Shown here in pieces: positions 7,176 to 14,671 of a stretch of 19,146 bases of DNA. Below the pieces are notes generated by a model. It was given only the letters and a program-made list of their open reading frames with translations. It did not search any database and had not been told where the DNA came from. A program made the translations under genes and the position numbers. This stretch comes from Pseudomonadota bacterium (GTDB taxonomy: Bacteria > Pseudomonadota > Alphaproteobacteria > Acetobacterales > Acetobacteraceae). Numbering within the stretch: the stretch's first letter is position 1; every line of letters starts with the position of its first letter. The DNA lies in contig JAJXXT010000010.1 in the NCBI GenBank assembly GCA_021780935.1, positions 1 to 19,146 on the forward strand. Direction: 5' to 3'.

Positions 7176-8477
7176 TCAATCTGCGTAGGCGAGCACCGTT
7201 CCGCCGAGTTGCGCCGGCGTGATCGGGGTCCGGATGATGACGACATAGGCCACCGCGGAGGCGAGGCCGATGACAGCGCCGACGAGCAGGGCGGGTACGA
7301 ACGAGCCCGTTTCCTGGACGATGATGCCGGTGATCGTGGGCGCAAGCGCGCCGCCCAGGTAGCCGCCGAAATTCTGGATCGCCCCCAGCGAGGCGGTGCA
7401 GTTCGACGGTGCCGCCACTGAAGCCATCGACCAGCATGCCGAACTGGTGACAAAGACGAGGAAGATGGACAGGGATATCAGCGCCACGGCCAGCACGTTG
7501 CTCGCCACCAGCGCCGCGCCGACAGTGGCCAGCGCCGTGCCGGCGAGGGCCAAGGCCATCGGGTACTTGCGGCTGGCGATCGGCGCCGCGCCGCGCGCCA
7601 TCAGCCAGTCGGTGACGTATCCGCCGAGGATGCCGCCGACGACCCCGAACGCATAAGGGATTGCCGCCACCCAGCCGGTCTTGGCGATACTCATATGCCG
7701 TTCCAGCTCGAGATAGCCAGGCAGCCAGGCGGTATAGATCCAGGTGAGATATATCGTACCAAAATAGCCTGCGATCATGCCCCATGTGGTACGGAAGCGG
7801 AAAAGCGCTTTCCATTCGGCGAAGGTGATGCGCGGCGCCTCGCCCGGCGGGTCGCCTTCGACCAGATGCGCCCGCTCTTCGGCGCCGAGCGCGTAGGCAT
7901 TCGGTGCACGATAGACCGCGTACCACAGAGCCGCGACGATGAGCCCGGCAACGCCCATGACGATGAACATGCCGCGCCAGCCGAAAATGTACATCAGCCA
8001 GGTCAGCAACGGCGCGGCGATCGCCGTGCCGAGTGTGGAGGCACAGTTGAAAATGCCTGTCGCCAGTCCGCGCGAGCGCAGGTTGAACCAGTCGCGCACG
8101 ACCCGCGCGCAGGTCGGGAACTGCGGACCCTCGCCGAGGCCGAGCAGCATGCGCGCCGCATAGAATTCGGGGAAACTCCGCACCAGTCCCCCCAGAACCT
8201 GCGCGCCGGACCAGACGGTGAGGCCGAGCGTCAGCAGCAGGCGCGGGCCGAGCCGGTCGATCAGCGCGCCCGAGGGAAGCTGCGCGAAGGCGTAGGCCCA
8301 AAGGAACGCCGACAGCAGCAGCCCCATGTCGCGGATGGACAGTCCGAGATCGTGGCGGATCAACGGATTGGCGATCGCCAGGGTCGCGCGGTCGATGTAG
8401 TTGATCACTCCGGCGAGCACCAGCAGCCCCAGTGCTGCCCGCTGCATCGTCCGAATCCTCGGCGAGCTTGCCGTCAT
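7176..8477 (-). CDS. MFS transporter, anion:cation symporter (ACS)-like
   Basis: This 433-aa inner-membrane permease has about 12 hydrophobic segments in two halves separated by a charged cytoplasmic loop near the middle (ALGAEERAHLVEGD). Early helix 1 reads VINYIDRATLAIA, the signature of the ACS family that takes up organic anions such as hexuronates, galactonate, phthalate or tartrate with protons. The motif A-like loop DRLGPR after helix 2 is present. The ATG at 8477 is preceded by GGGAGGA with a 9-nt spacer; an upstream in-frame start at 8558 would give an atypical 27-residue hydrophilic leader and is rejected. It lies upstream of, and in the same direction as, the deacetylase/imidase operon, so it plausibly imports that enzyme's substrate or a related anion (inference). 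Confidence 0.9.
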   Translation of the reverse strand: MTASSPRIRTMQRAALGLLVLAGVINYIDRATLAIANPLIRHDLGLSIRDMGLLLSAFLWAYAFAQLPSGALIDRLGPRLLLTLGLTVWSGAQVLGGLVRSFPEFYAARMLLGLGEGPQFPTCARVVRDWFNLRSRGLATGIFNCASTLGTAIAAPLLTWLMYIFGWRGMFIVMGVAGLIVAALWYAVYRAPNAYALGAEERAHLVEGDPPGEAPRITFAEWKALFRFRTTWGMIAGYFGTIYLTWIYTAWLPGYLELERHMSIAKTGWVAAIPYAFGVVGGILGGYVTDWLMARGAAPIASRKYPMALALAGTALATVGAALVASNVLAVALISLSIFLVFVTSSACWSMASVAAPSNCTASLGAIQNFGGYLGGALAPTITGIIVQETGSFVPALLVGAVIGLASAVAYVVIIRTPITPAQLGGTVLAYAD

Positions 8478-8542
8478 CCGTTGGTTCCTCCCGGCCTTCG
8501 TTGGATGATCCGAGAATGAACCGACTTGCCGGCGGGCGCCAG

Positions 8543-8569
8543 ATGGTGATGCACCCATGGTGGTGCACC
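8543..8569 (-). promoter_or_regulatory. Tandem 13-bp direct repeat upstream of the MFS gene (candidate operator)
   Basis: Two copies of ATGGTGRTGCACC (8543-8555 and 8557-8569) differ at one base and are spaced 14 bp apart start to start. Each copy holds a near-palindromic GGTG-n3-CACC core. They lie 66-92 bp upstream of the MFS start codon, between that gene and the small membrane-protein gene. Repeated, partly symmetric sites in such a place are typical of regulator binding. No regulator gene is present in the window, so the cognate protein is unknown. Confidence 0.4.
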
Positions 8570-8621
8570 GATGCCTGTGCCGAACGGGGCTCAGCGCGCC
8601 GCTGGCAGCGCGTCGGCGGAC

Positions 8622-9140
8622 TCAGGCGGGGCGGCGAACTCGCGATCCGATCAGCGGCAGAATGACACCCACCCCGATGCCCCAGACTCCGTCGACCAGC
8701 GCGGCACGGGCTGCGGCCAGCAGCGTGCTGCCGCGCGTGCCCATGGGCAAGCCATAGCTGAGAAGGATGGTCAGCATGGTCGTATAGGCTCGCAGTGACA
8801 TCCAGCGGGCGCCGATTTGATAATGCTTGACCGTCGGGACAAGGACCAATCCCACCAGCGCGACGAGCAGGCCCATGGCAAGTCCCCACAGCCAGAGCGG
8901 GCCGGCGAGACGCGGCGCGGCGAGGCCGAACACCGCGCCGCAGACTCCGCCCAGCAGGCAGTCGTTCAGGATCCTGGGCAGACCATAGGGAATGACCGGG
9001 TCGGTGGGATACGGCATCGGCATGGTCAGGCCGGGCAGGGCCAACACATGTAGCAGCCCCCAGATCGCCTGCTGGAACGTCAGGACCGAAACCGCCGCGG
9101 CAACGAAGCCGAGCGCGGCACGCATCGCAGCAGATGGCAT
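8622..9140 (-). CDS. Small integral membrane protein, unknown function
   Basis: This 172-aa protein is mostly hydrophobic, with about four or five membrane segments: residues 7-32, 62-80, 82-105, roughly 120-140 and 150-167. It resembles small alphaproteobacterial inner-membrane proteins that have a conserved F-x-Q near the end of the first helix, but I cannot name a family or activity. I chose the ATG at 9140 because GGAGG lies 5 nt upstream; an in-frame start at 9179 lacks this. The gene is divergent from the PQQ dehydrogenase across a 213-bp gap and lies 144 bp upstream of the MFS gene on the same strand. Cotranscription with the MFS gene is possible, but the operator-like repeat between them argues for separate control. 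Confidence 0.75.
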   Translation of the reverse strand: MPSAAMRAALGFVAAAVSVLTFQQAIWGLLHVLALPGLTMPMPYPTDPVIPYGLPRILNDCLLGGVCGAVFGLAAPRLAGPLWLWGLAMGLLVALVGLVLVPTVKHYQIGARWMSLRAYTTMLTILLSYGLPMGTRGSTLLAAARAALVDGVWGIGVGVILPLIGSRVRRPA

Positions 9141-9353
9141 AGGGTCCTCCAGCCGTTCCCAAACCTTGCCCCAAAACATTGCCAGGATCCGCCGGAAAGC
9201 GCACGTGTGTCAAACTGGCGCCCTGCTTGACGGCATCCGGGCCAGCCGGCACCCTGCGCTCAGCAGCAACCCTATCGGACGTTGCGCCTTCGGCGTGGCC
9301 GGTCCGACACGCGGGTTGCGGTCGCCTCGACCGAGCGGAGGAACGCACGAACG
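9141..9353. promoter_or_regulatory. Divergent intergenic region between membrane protein and PQQ dehydrogenase
   Basis: Both flanking genes must be promoted from this 213-bp gap. On the plus strand a TTGACG lies near 9228, but the expected -10 region (CACCCT) is poor. A small CGCC-TTC-GGCG hairpin (9285-9295) sits inside a longer CGGAC/GTCCG dyad (9276-9280 with 9302-9306), so the dehydrogenase leader could fold. I see no convincing operator. Confidence 0.3.
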
Positions 9354-11141
9354 ATGCCGCCCCTGGGAACCCCCGCATCTGCGATGGTCGGGATGACGGT
9401 CTCTGCGCTCGTCTCGCTGCTGCTCGCCGGCCTCCCCGCCCGCGCCCAGCCCACATCGGCTGAGTTGACCAGGTCTCTCCGTCCGGTCAGCGAGGACATG
9501 CTGCTGCACCCAGATCCGGGCGACTGGCTGATGTGGCGCCGTACTTATGATGGTTTCGGCTACAGCCCGCTCAAGCAGATCACCAGGGATAATGTCAAGA
9601 ACCTGCAGGTGGTCTGGGCCTGGTCGCTGCCGAGCGGGGCGGCCGAGGGCACCCCGATCGTGCATGACGGCATCCTCTATATCGGCAGCTACGGCGACAG
9701 GGTTCAGGCGCTCAACGCCGCGACCGGGGACCTGATCTGGGAGTATCGTCGCGATCTGCCGCCGAAGCTGGTCGAGAGTGGTGGCAACGATCTCGTCAAG
9801 CGCAGCATGGCCATCTTCGAGGACAAGCTGCTGATCAGCACATCCGATGTCCACCTGGTGGCGCTGGAGGCGAAAACCGGAAAGGTCCTATGGGATCACG
9901 CGACGGCCGATTGGCGCCAGGGCTGGCGCTACACGGCCGGTCCTCTCGTCGCACGCGGATTGGTCATCCAGGGCATGAGCGGCTGCGGCAACGGACAGCC
10001 CGGTGGCTGCTTCATCTCGGCTCATGACGCGAATACCGGCGCGGAAAAATGGCGCGTCTGGACGATCGCGCATCCGGGCGATCCCAATTCCGAAAGCTGG
10101 AACGGTGTGCCGCTGGAGGCCCGGCACGGCGACTCGGTGTGGGCAGGCGGCTCGTTCGATCCGCAGCAGAACCTGGTGTTTTTCGGTGTCGGCGAACCGT
10201 ACCCATGGATCGCCGAGATGCGCGGCACGCTGCCACCGAAAGCGTCGCCCGGGACGACGAACTCGGCGCTCTACTCGGATTCGACCCTGGCCATCGACGT
10301 CGCGACCGGCAAGGTGCGGTGGCACTACCAGCATCTTCAGAATGACACCTGGGACCTTGATGACGCGTTCGAACAGATGCTGGTCGATCTGCCGTTCAAG
10401 GGCACGATGCGCAAGATGGTCGTCACCGTCGGCAAGCTTGGCATTGTGGAAGCGGTCGATCGCAGCACGGGCGAATGGCTGTGGGCTCAGGAGACCGTGC
10501 CACAGAACGTGGTCGAGAGCATCGACCCGAAGACCGGCGCCAAGACGATCAGCGACGCCACCATCCCGCATATGGGCCAGTCCACGTTGAACTGCCCATC
10601 CGATCCCGGAGCCCGCGGCTGGCCGGCGACGGCCTTCAATCCGGACACTCAGACGTTGTTCCTTCCTCTCAACGAATTCTGTGCTTTCACCACGCCGGTG
10701 CCGCTGGAACCCGGGCAGCCTTATACCGGCGGTGGCCGCTCGACCTTCTCACGTAACCTCGTCCCGGGAAGCGATGGCAATGTCGGGCGGGTCGATGCGC
10801 TGAAGCTGACGGACCGTTCCACGACCTGGTCGTTCCGCCAGCGCGCGCCGACCACCAGTGCGGTGCTGCCAACAGCCGGCGGCATCGTGTTCGCCGGCGG
10901 ATGGGACCGCGAGTTCCGCGCCTTCGACGGCGCCACCGGCAAGGTCCTGTGGCACATCCGCACCAACAATGCCGTGAACAGTTTCCCGATCAGCTACAGC
11001 GTGAACGGAAAGCAATACATCGCGCTGCCCGTCGGCAACGGCTCGGGTCAGGGGCAGGAACTCGCAACCCTGGCCCCGGATGTAGCCTTGCCGGACGATG
11101 GTGCCGTCCTCTGGGTCTTCGCCCTGCCCGACAAGGGATAG
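9354..11141 (+). CDS. PQQ-dependent (quinoprotein) dehydrogenase, soluble type, periplasmic
   Basis: This 595-aa eight-bladed beta-propeller oxidase uses pyrroloquinoline quinone and would oxidise an alcohol or similar substrate in the periplasm, passing electrons to a cytochrome. The signal peptide ends near ARA-QP (about residue 31). WRRTYDGFGYSPL near the mature N-terminus and several AxDxxTGxxxW propeller repeats (ALNAATGDLIWEY, ALEAKTGKVLWDH, AFDGATGKVLWHI) are diagnostic. NDTWDLDDAFE (about 330-340) matches the region of the catalytic aspartate. There is no CxxCH heme domain. Where methanol/alcohol dehydrogenases have a Ca-ligand glutamate, this protein has a Cys211-x7-Cys219 loop, so it belongs to a divergent branch. 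The start at 9354 has GGAGG 12 nt upstream and a proper signal peptide. No cytochrome or pqq biosynthesis gene is nearby, so PQQ supply and substrate are unknown. Confidence 0.9.
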   Translation: MPPLGTPASAMVGMTVSALVSLLLAGLPARAQPTSAELTRSLRPVSEDMLLHPDPGDWLMWRRTYDGFGYSPLKQITRDNVKNLQVVWAWSLPSGAAEGTPIVHDGILYIGSYGDRVQALNAATGDLIWEYRRDLPPKLVESGGNDLVKRSMAIFEDKLLISTSDVHLVALEAKTGKVLWDHATADWRQGWRYTAGPLVARGLVIQGMSGCGNGQPGGCFISAHDANTGAEKWRVWTIAHPGDPNSESWNGVPLEARHGDSVWAGGSFDPQQNLVFFGVGEPYPWIAEMRGTLPPKASPGTTNSALYSDSTLAIDVATGKVRWHYQHLQNDTWDLDDAFEQMLVDLPFKGTMRKMVVTVGKLGIVEAVDRSTGEWLWAQETVPQNVVESIDPKTGAKTISDATIPHMGQSTLNCPSDPGARGWPATAFNPDTQTLFLPLNEFCAFTTPVPLEPGQPYTGGGRSTFSRNLVPGSDGNVGRVDALKLTDRSTTWSFRQRAPTTSAVLPTAGGIVFAGGWDREFRAFDGATGKVLWHIRTNNAVNSFPISYSVNGKQYIALPVGNGSGQGQELATLAPDVALPDDGAVLWVFALPDKG

Positions 11142-11219
11142 CGCGCAGGGTCGCGGTGCACGAACGGCGGCATCCTGCCTCGGCTCCAGCGGGAGCTCCG
11201 CGTCCGCAGCCCCTGGGGT

Positions 11220-11249
11220 TTGCAGGCGTGGAATTAAGCGATATTTATA
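11220..11249 (+). promoter_or_regulatory. Candidate sigma-70 promoter for the LpxR-like gene
   Basis: TTGCAG (11220-11225) and TTTATA (11244-11249) are spaced 18 bp apart within the only AT-rich patch of the 135-bp gap after the PQQ dehydrogenase. A weak GCTCC/GGAGC hairpin (11183-11196) lies upstream and may help end the dehydrogenase transcript. The start codon follows 28 bp beyond the -10. The match is moderate and not tested. Confidence 0.4.
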
Positions 11250-11276
11250 AGTCCGTTCAATGACCATGGGTGCCCG

Positions 11277-12287
11277 ATGGCTCGCGCCTCCTCTCTCATC
11301 GCCGGACTGCTCGCGGCGAGTGCTATTGCTCTCGCGACCGGCAGTGCATGGGCGGACGAGCCACCGCCGGATCCGCACGCGATCTGGACGTTCCAGGACG
11401 AGAACGCTTCGATCACCTCGGCGAACCTTCCGGACCGCTACTACGTCAACGGCCTGCTCCTCGGCTATACGTCCCCTACCGAGGACGTTCCGGACTTCGC
11501 AAGCCGCATCGGGCGCGACCTTTGGGGCGACGGGCGTCAGCGCGTCAGTGTCAATATCGGCCAATCGATCTATACGCCGGCAGACACCACGTCCGGACAT
11601 CCACCAGCCGGTGACCGGCCGTTCGCGGGAGTGCTGACCGCGGATTTCGCACTGCTGCAGGATACCACGACGACGCGCAGCATCCTGGGCCTGGATGTCG
11701 GGCTCGTCGGTCCGGACGCCGGCGGTCAACTGGTGCAGAACGGCTTCCACAGCATCATCGGCCAGAAGGGTACGCGGGGCTGGGGAACGTATCAGATTCA
11801 GGATGAGCCGGTGGCGGAGTTCGTCAGCGCCCGCATCTGGCGCCTCAGCACGGGGACCTTGGGTGGGCTGGAGACCGACGTGCTGCCGGATCTGTCGGTC
11901 GGTCTCGGCAATCTGCGCATCTATGCGATGACCGGTGGGGTCATCCGCATCGGCCAAGGTCTGCAGTCGGATTTCGGCGTGCCGCGCGTGTTCCCCGGGC
12001 CGAGTGGCGGCGATGCCTATACGCCGGTGGCGCCGTTCGACTGGTACGCGTTCGTTGGAGCCCATGGCGAGGGTGTCGCGCACGATATGCTCATCACCGG
12101 CAACAATTTCCGGAACAGCCCGGCGGTCTCGCTGGTGCCGCTGCAGGGTGAGCTCGAGATCGGTTTGGCGATGATCCTGGACGGCGTGCGCATTTCCTAT
12201 ACGCAAGCCTTCCAGACGGCGGAGTTCCGCACGCAGCGCGCCGGGCTGCACCAGTTCGGCTCGCTCGCCGCATCGTTCCGGTTCTGA
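11277..12287 (+). CDS. Outer-membrane lipid A 3'-O-deacylase, LpxR family (DUF2219)
   Basis: This 336-aa protein has a clear signal peptide ending AWA-DE (residue 26) and ends in Phe (SFRF), typical of an outer-membrane beta-barrel. LpxR removes the 3' acyloxyacyl group of lipid A and alters immune recognition and membrane properties. Family landmarks are in order: DRYYVNGLLLGY (53-64), DRPFAG, GPDAGGQLVQ with the likely catalytic His158 (NGFHSIIG), and a GW-x-YQIQDEP strand. The usual E-N-D active-site stretch reads D-E-N-A (41-44), so one acidic residue may be lost or displaced; activity is therefore not certain. The ATG at 11277 follows the promoter-like patch directly without a good Shine-Dalgarno sequence, and two ATGs just upstream are out of frame. 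It is followed after 10 bp by the YqaA-like gene. Confidence 0.85.
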   Translation: MARASSLIAGLLAASAIALATGSAWADEPPPDPHAIWTFQDENASITSANLPDRYYVNGLLLGYTSPTEDVPDFASRIGRDLWGDGRQRVSVNIGQSIYTPADTTSGHPPAGDRPFAGVLTADFALLQDTTTTRSILGLDVGLVGPDAGGQLVQNGFHSIIGQKGTRGWGTYQIQDEPVAEFVSARIWRLSTGTLGGLETDVLPDLSVGLGNLRIYAMTGGVIRIGQGLQSDFGVPRVFPGPSGGDAYTPVAPFDWYAFVGAHGEGVAHDMLITGNNFRNSPAVSLVPLQGELEIGLAMILDGVRISYTQAFQTAEFRTQRAGLHQFGSLAASFRF

Positions 12288-12297
12288 TCGGCGCGCC

Positions 12298-12876
12298 GTG
12301 CTCCATCGCCTCTATGCCCGCGTGCTGGCGCTGGCCAGTTCGCCGCAGGCTCCGGTTTGGCTGGCTGTCATCGCCTTTGCCGAGAGCAGCGTCTTCCCGG
12401 TGCCGCCGGATGCGCTGCTGATCCCGATGGCCCTGGCGCGGCCGCAGCGCGCCTGGCGGCTGGCTCTGATCTGCACGCTGGCCAGCGTGGCCGGCGGCGC
12501 GCTCGGGTATTTCATCGGCTATGCATTGTTCAACCAGATCGCCGCGCCGATCCTGAAGCTCTACCATTATGACGCGGCGTTCGCCCGGTTTCAGGAGACC
12601 TATGCCCGGTGGGGTCTGTGGGTGATCCTGATCAAGGGGCTGACGCCGATCCCCTACAAGCTCGTCACCATCGCCTCCGGCGCGGCACGGTTCGATTTCA
12701 CGCTGTTCATGGCGGCGAGCCTGGCGACGCGAGGCGCGCGCTTCCTGCTGCTGGCGGCGCTGCTGCGCGCCTTCGGCGATCCGGTACGTGGCTTCATCGA
12801 GCGGCGTCTCGGGCTGGTGACCACCCTCTTGGCCGCTGGCATCATCGGCGGCTTCCTTCTGCTTCGGTGGCTCTGA
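12298..12876 (+). CDS. YqaA/DedA-type (VTT domain) inner-membrane protein
   Basis: This 192-aa protein has about four hydrophobic stretches and the features of the SNARE-associated/VTT family: an early E-x-x-x-x-P-V-P-P-D re-entrant loop (FAESSVFPVPPDALLIP), glycine-rich GGALGYFIGY, and a second loop with ITP-like LTPIPYKLVTIASG. DedA-family proteins are linked to lipid scrambling or flipping and to membrane-potential homeostasis. The start is GTG at 12298, 10 bp after the LpxR-like stop, with no strong ribosome site, so coupling to that gene is likely. Pairing a lipid A deacylase with a possible lipid transporter points to an envelope lipid role (inference). Confidence 0.82.
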   Translation: MLHRLYARVLALASSPQAPVWLAVIAFAESSVFPVPPDALLIPMALARPQRAWRLALICTLASVAGGALGYFIGYALFNQIAAPILKLYHYDAAFARFQETYARWGLWVILIKGLTPIPYKLVTIASGAARFDFTLFMAASLATRGARFLLLAALLRAFGDPVRGFIERRLGLVTTLLAAGIIGGFLLLRWL

Positions 12877-12957
12877 CCGAACGGATTCAGCCGGCGACCC
12901 GTCTTGACCAGCGCCGCGCTGCGGGCGTCAGATCGCGGCCAAATTCGGGAGGCGACG

Positions 12958-14562
12958 ATGACAGCACGGCTCAAGCATTTCGGCTGGGGGCGCGAGGGCG
13001 AAGGTGCCACTGCGGAGGAGCTGGCCGCCGTCCGCCAGCGCTACGCCGCCCGCTTCCATGTCGATGGCTTCCCCGAGCGGGCGGCGCCGTCGCTCGATGC
13101 GCTGACGCTTCCGGCCTCGCGCCTCACTCCGCCGGCAACGCTCGCCGCGATCTGCAGCGCCGGCACCTATGACCGCGCCGCCCACACCTATGGCAAGTCC
13201 TATCCTGACACGGTGCGCGGCCTGCTCGGCGACTATGCCAACGCCCCGGACCTGGTCGCCTATCCGCGCACCGAGGCGGAGCTGGTCGCAGTCATGGATT
13301 GGGCGGGCGCGGCGCAGGCGGCGCTGATCCCGTTCGGCGCCGGCTCCTCCGTGGTCGGCGGCGTCGAGCCGCGGCTCGACTCCAAGCGCTACCATGGCGC
13401 CGTCTCGCTCGATCTGCGCCATTTCGACCGGGTGCTGGAAGTCGATCGGGCTTCGCGCGCGGCCCGGATTCAGGGCGGCATCTTCGGCCCGGCGCTGGAG
13501 GCGCAGCTTCGCCCCCACGCGCTGACGTTGCGCCATTTTCCGCAGAGCTTCGAATACTCCACGCTGGGCGGCTGGATCGCCACGCGCTCGGGCGGGCACT
13601 ACGCCACGCACCTCACCCATATCGACGACATGGTCGAGAGCCTCCGCGTGGTCACGCCGGCCGGAGCGCTGGAGACGCGCCGGCTGCCAGGATCCGGCGC
13701 CGGGCCGAGCCCGGACCGGCTGTTCATCGGCTCGGAAGGGAGTCTCGGCGTCATCACCGAAGCCTGGATGCGGCTGCAGGACCGGCCGCGCTTCCGCGCC
13801 GGCGGGGCGGTGCGCTTCCCGGACTTTTTCGCCGCTGCCCGCGCCGTGCGGGCCCTGCTCCAGGCCGGGCTCTATCCCGCGAATTGCCGCATTCTGGACC
13901 CGCAGGAGGCGCTCAACACCGGTGCTGCCGATGGCAGTGTGGCGATCATGGTGCTGGGCTTCGAATCGGCGGACCATAAGCTCGATGCCTGGATGGCCCG
14001 CGCGCTGGAATGCTGCGCCGATCACGGCGGCCGGCCAGAGACGGACGCCGCCGACGCCCACCGCGAAGGCGCCGCCGAGCGCTGGCGCACCGCGTTCATC
14101 CGCATGCCCTATCTGCGCGAACACACGGTCGGCTGGGGCGCGATCAACGACACATTCGAGACCGCGATCACCTGGGACCGGTTCGAGGCCTTTCATGCCA
14201 CGGTCACGGCGGCGACCGAGACGGCGATCCGCGAGGCCACGGGCCGCTCCGGGCAGGTGACCTGCCGCTTCACCCACGCCTATCCCGACGGACCCGCACC
14301 CTATTTCACATTCCACGCGCTGGGAGCGCCCGGTCGGCCGCCCGAGGCTCTCATCGAGCAGTGGCGCGCGATCAAGAAGGCTGCCTCCGACGCGCTCATC
14401 GCCGCCGGTGGCACCATCACCCATCACCACGCGGTGGGTCGCGATCACCGCCCCTGGTATGATCGCCAGCGGCCCGACCTCTTCGCCGCCGCGCTGGCTG
14501 CGGCCAAGCGGGCGCTCGACCCGAGCGGGCTGCTTAATCCCGGGGTGCTGGTCGATCCCTGA
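12958..14562 (+). CDS. FAD-binding oxidase, alkyldihydroxyacetonephosphate synthase-like
   Basis: This 534-aa flavoprotein is of the VAO/PCMH fold. The FAD pyrophosphate-binding motif PFGAGSSVVGGVE lies at 125-137. EYSTLGGWIATRSGGHYAT near 200 and the FIGSEGSLGVITEAW strand near 260-270 follow. The HHHAVGRDH motif (His489-491) matches the catalytic histidine region of alkylglycerone-phosphate synthase. Bacterial members of this group include D-lactate/glycolate oxidase relatives, and true ether-lipid synthesis is uncommon in proteobacteria, so the substrate is uncertain. The start at 12958 is supported by GGGAGG with a 5-nt spacer; an upstream in-frame TTG at 12904 is rejected. The stop lies inside the first unit of a tandem 28-bp repeat. 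Confidence 0.88.
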   Translation: MTARLKHFGWGREGEGATAEELAAVRQRYAARFHVDGFPERAAPSLDALTLPASRLTPPATLAAICSAGTYDRAAHTYGKSYPDTVRGLLGDYANAPDLVAYPRTEAELVAVMDWAGAAQAALIPFGAGSSVVGGVEPRLDSKRYHGAVSLDLRHFDRVLEVDRASRAARIQGGIFGPALEAQLRPHALTLRHFPQSFEYSTLGGWIATRSGGHYATHLTHIDDMVESLRVVTPAGALETRRLPGSGAGPSPDRLFIGSEGSLGVITEAWMRLQDRPRFRAGGAVRFPDFFAAARAVRALLQAGLYPANCRILDPQEALNTGAADGSVAIMVLGFESADHKLDAWMARALECCADHGGRPETDAADAHREGAAERWRTAFIRMPYLREHTVGWGAINDTFETAITWDRFEAFHATVTAATETAIREATGRSGQVTCRFTHAYPDGPAPYFTFHALGAPGRPPEALIEQWRAIKKAASDALIAAGGTITHHHAVGRDHRPWYDRQRPDLFAAALAAAKRALDPSGLLNPGVLVDP

Positions 14563-14658
14563 GCGAATGCGGGCGCTGGCCGATCCCTGAGCGAATGCGG
14601 GCGCTGGCCGATCCCTGAGCGAATGCGGGCGCTGGCCGATCCCTCAGCGGATGCGGCC
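14554..14658. repeat. Tandem 28-bp repeat, three exact units plus one degenerate unit
   Basis: Three identical 28-bp units run 14554-14581, 14582-14609 and 14610-14637. A fourth, partial unit with changes follows (14638-14658). Each unit starts GATCCCTGAGCGAATGCGGG. The first unit supplies the last two sense codons and the TGA stop of the FAD oxidase. The bases before it (GTGCTGGTC) resemble the unit end (GCGCTGGCC), so the array seems to have grown from the gene's 3' end by slippage or duplication. It fills most of the 109-bp gap before the convergent HtrA gene. There are no spacers, so it is not a CRISPR. Confidence 0.95.
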
Positions 14659-14671
14659 GAGCGGTCGCGCT

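Noticed and set aside
6832..9456. Long open minus-strand frame (874 codons) through the MFS and membrane-protein genes
   Set aside because: It is the out-of-frame reading of two genes with recognisable products, and its composition is typical of a frame shadow.
12928..14448. Minus-strand open frame antisense to the FAD oxidase
   Set aside because: The plus-strand gene has FAD and HHH motifs; the antisense product has no motif and an Arg/Gly/Ala-rich composition.
14554..14658. Direct repeats considered as a CRISPR array
   Set aside because: The units are contiguous with no spacers and the first unit is part of a coding sequence.
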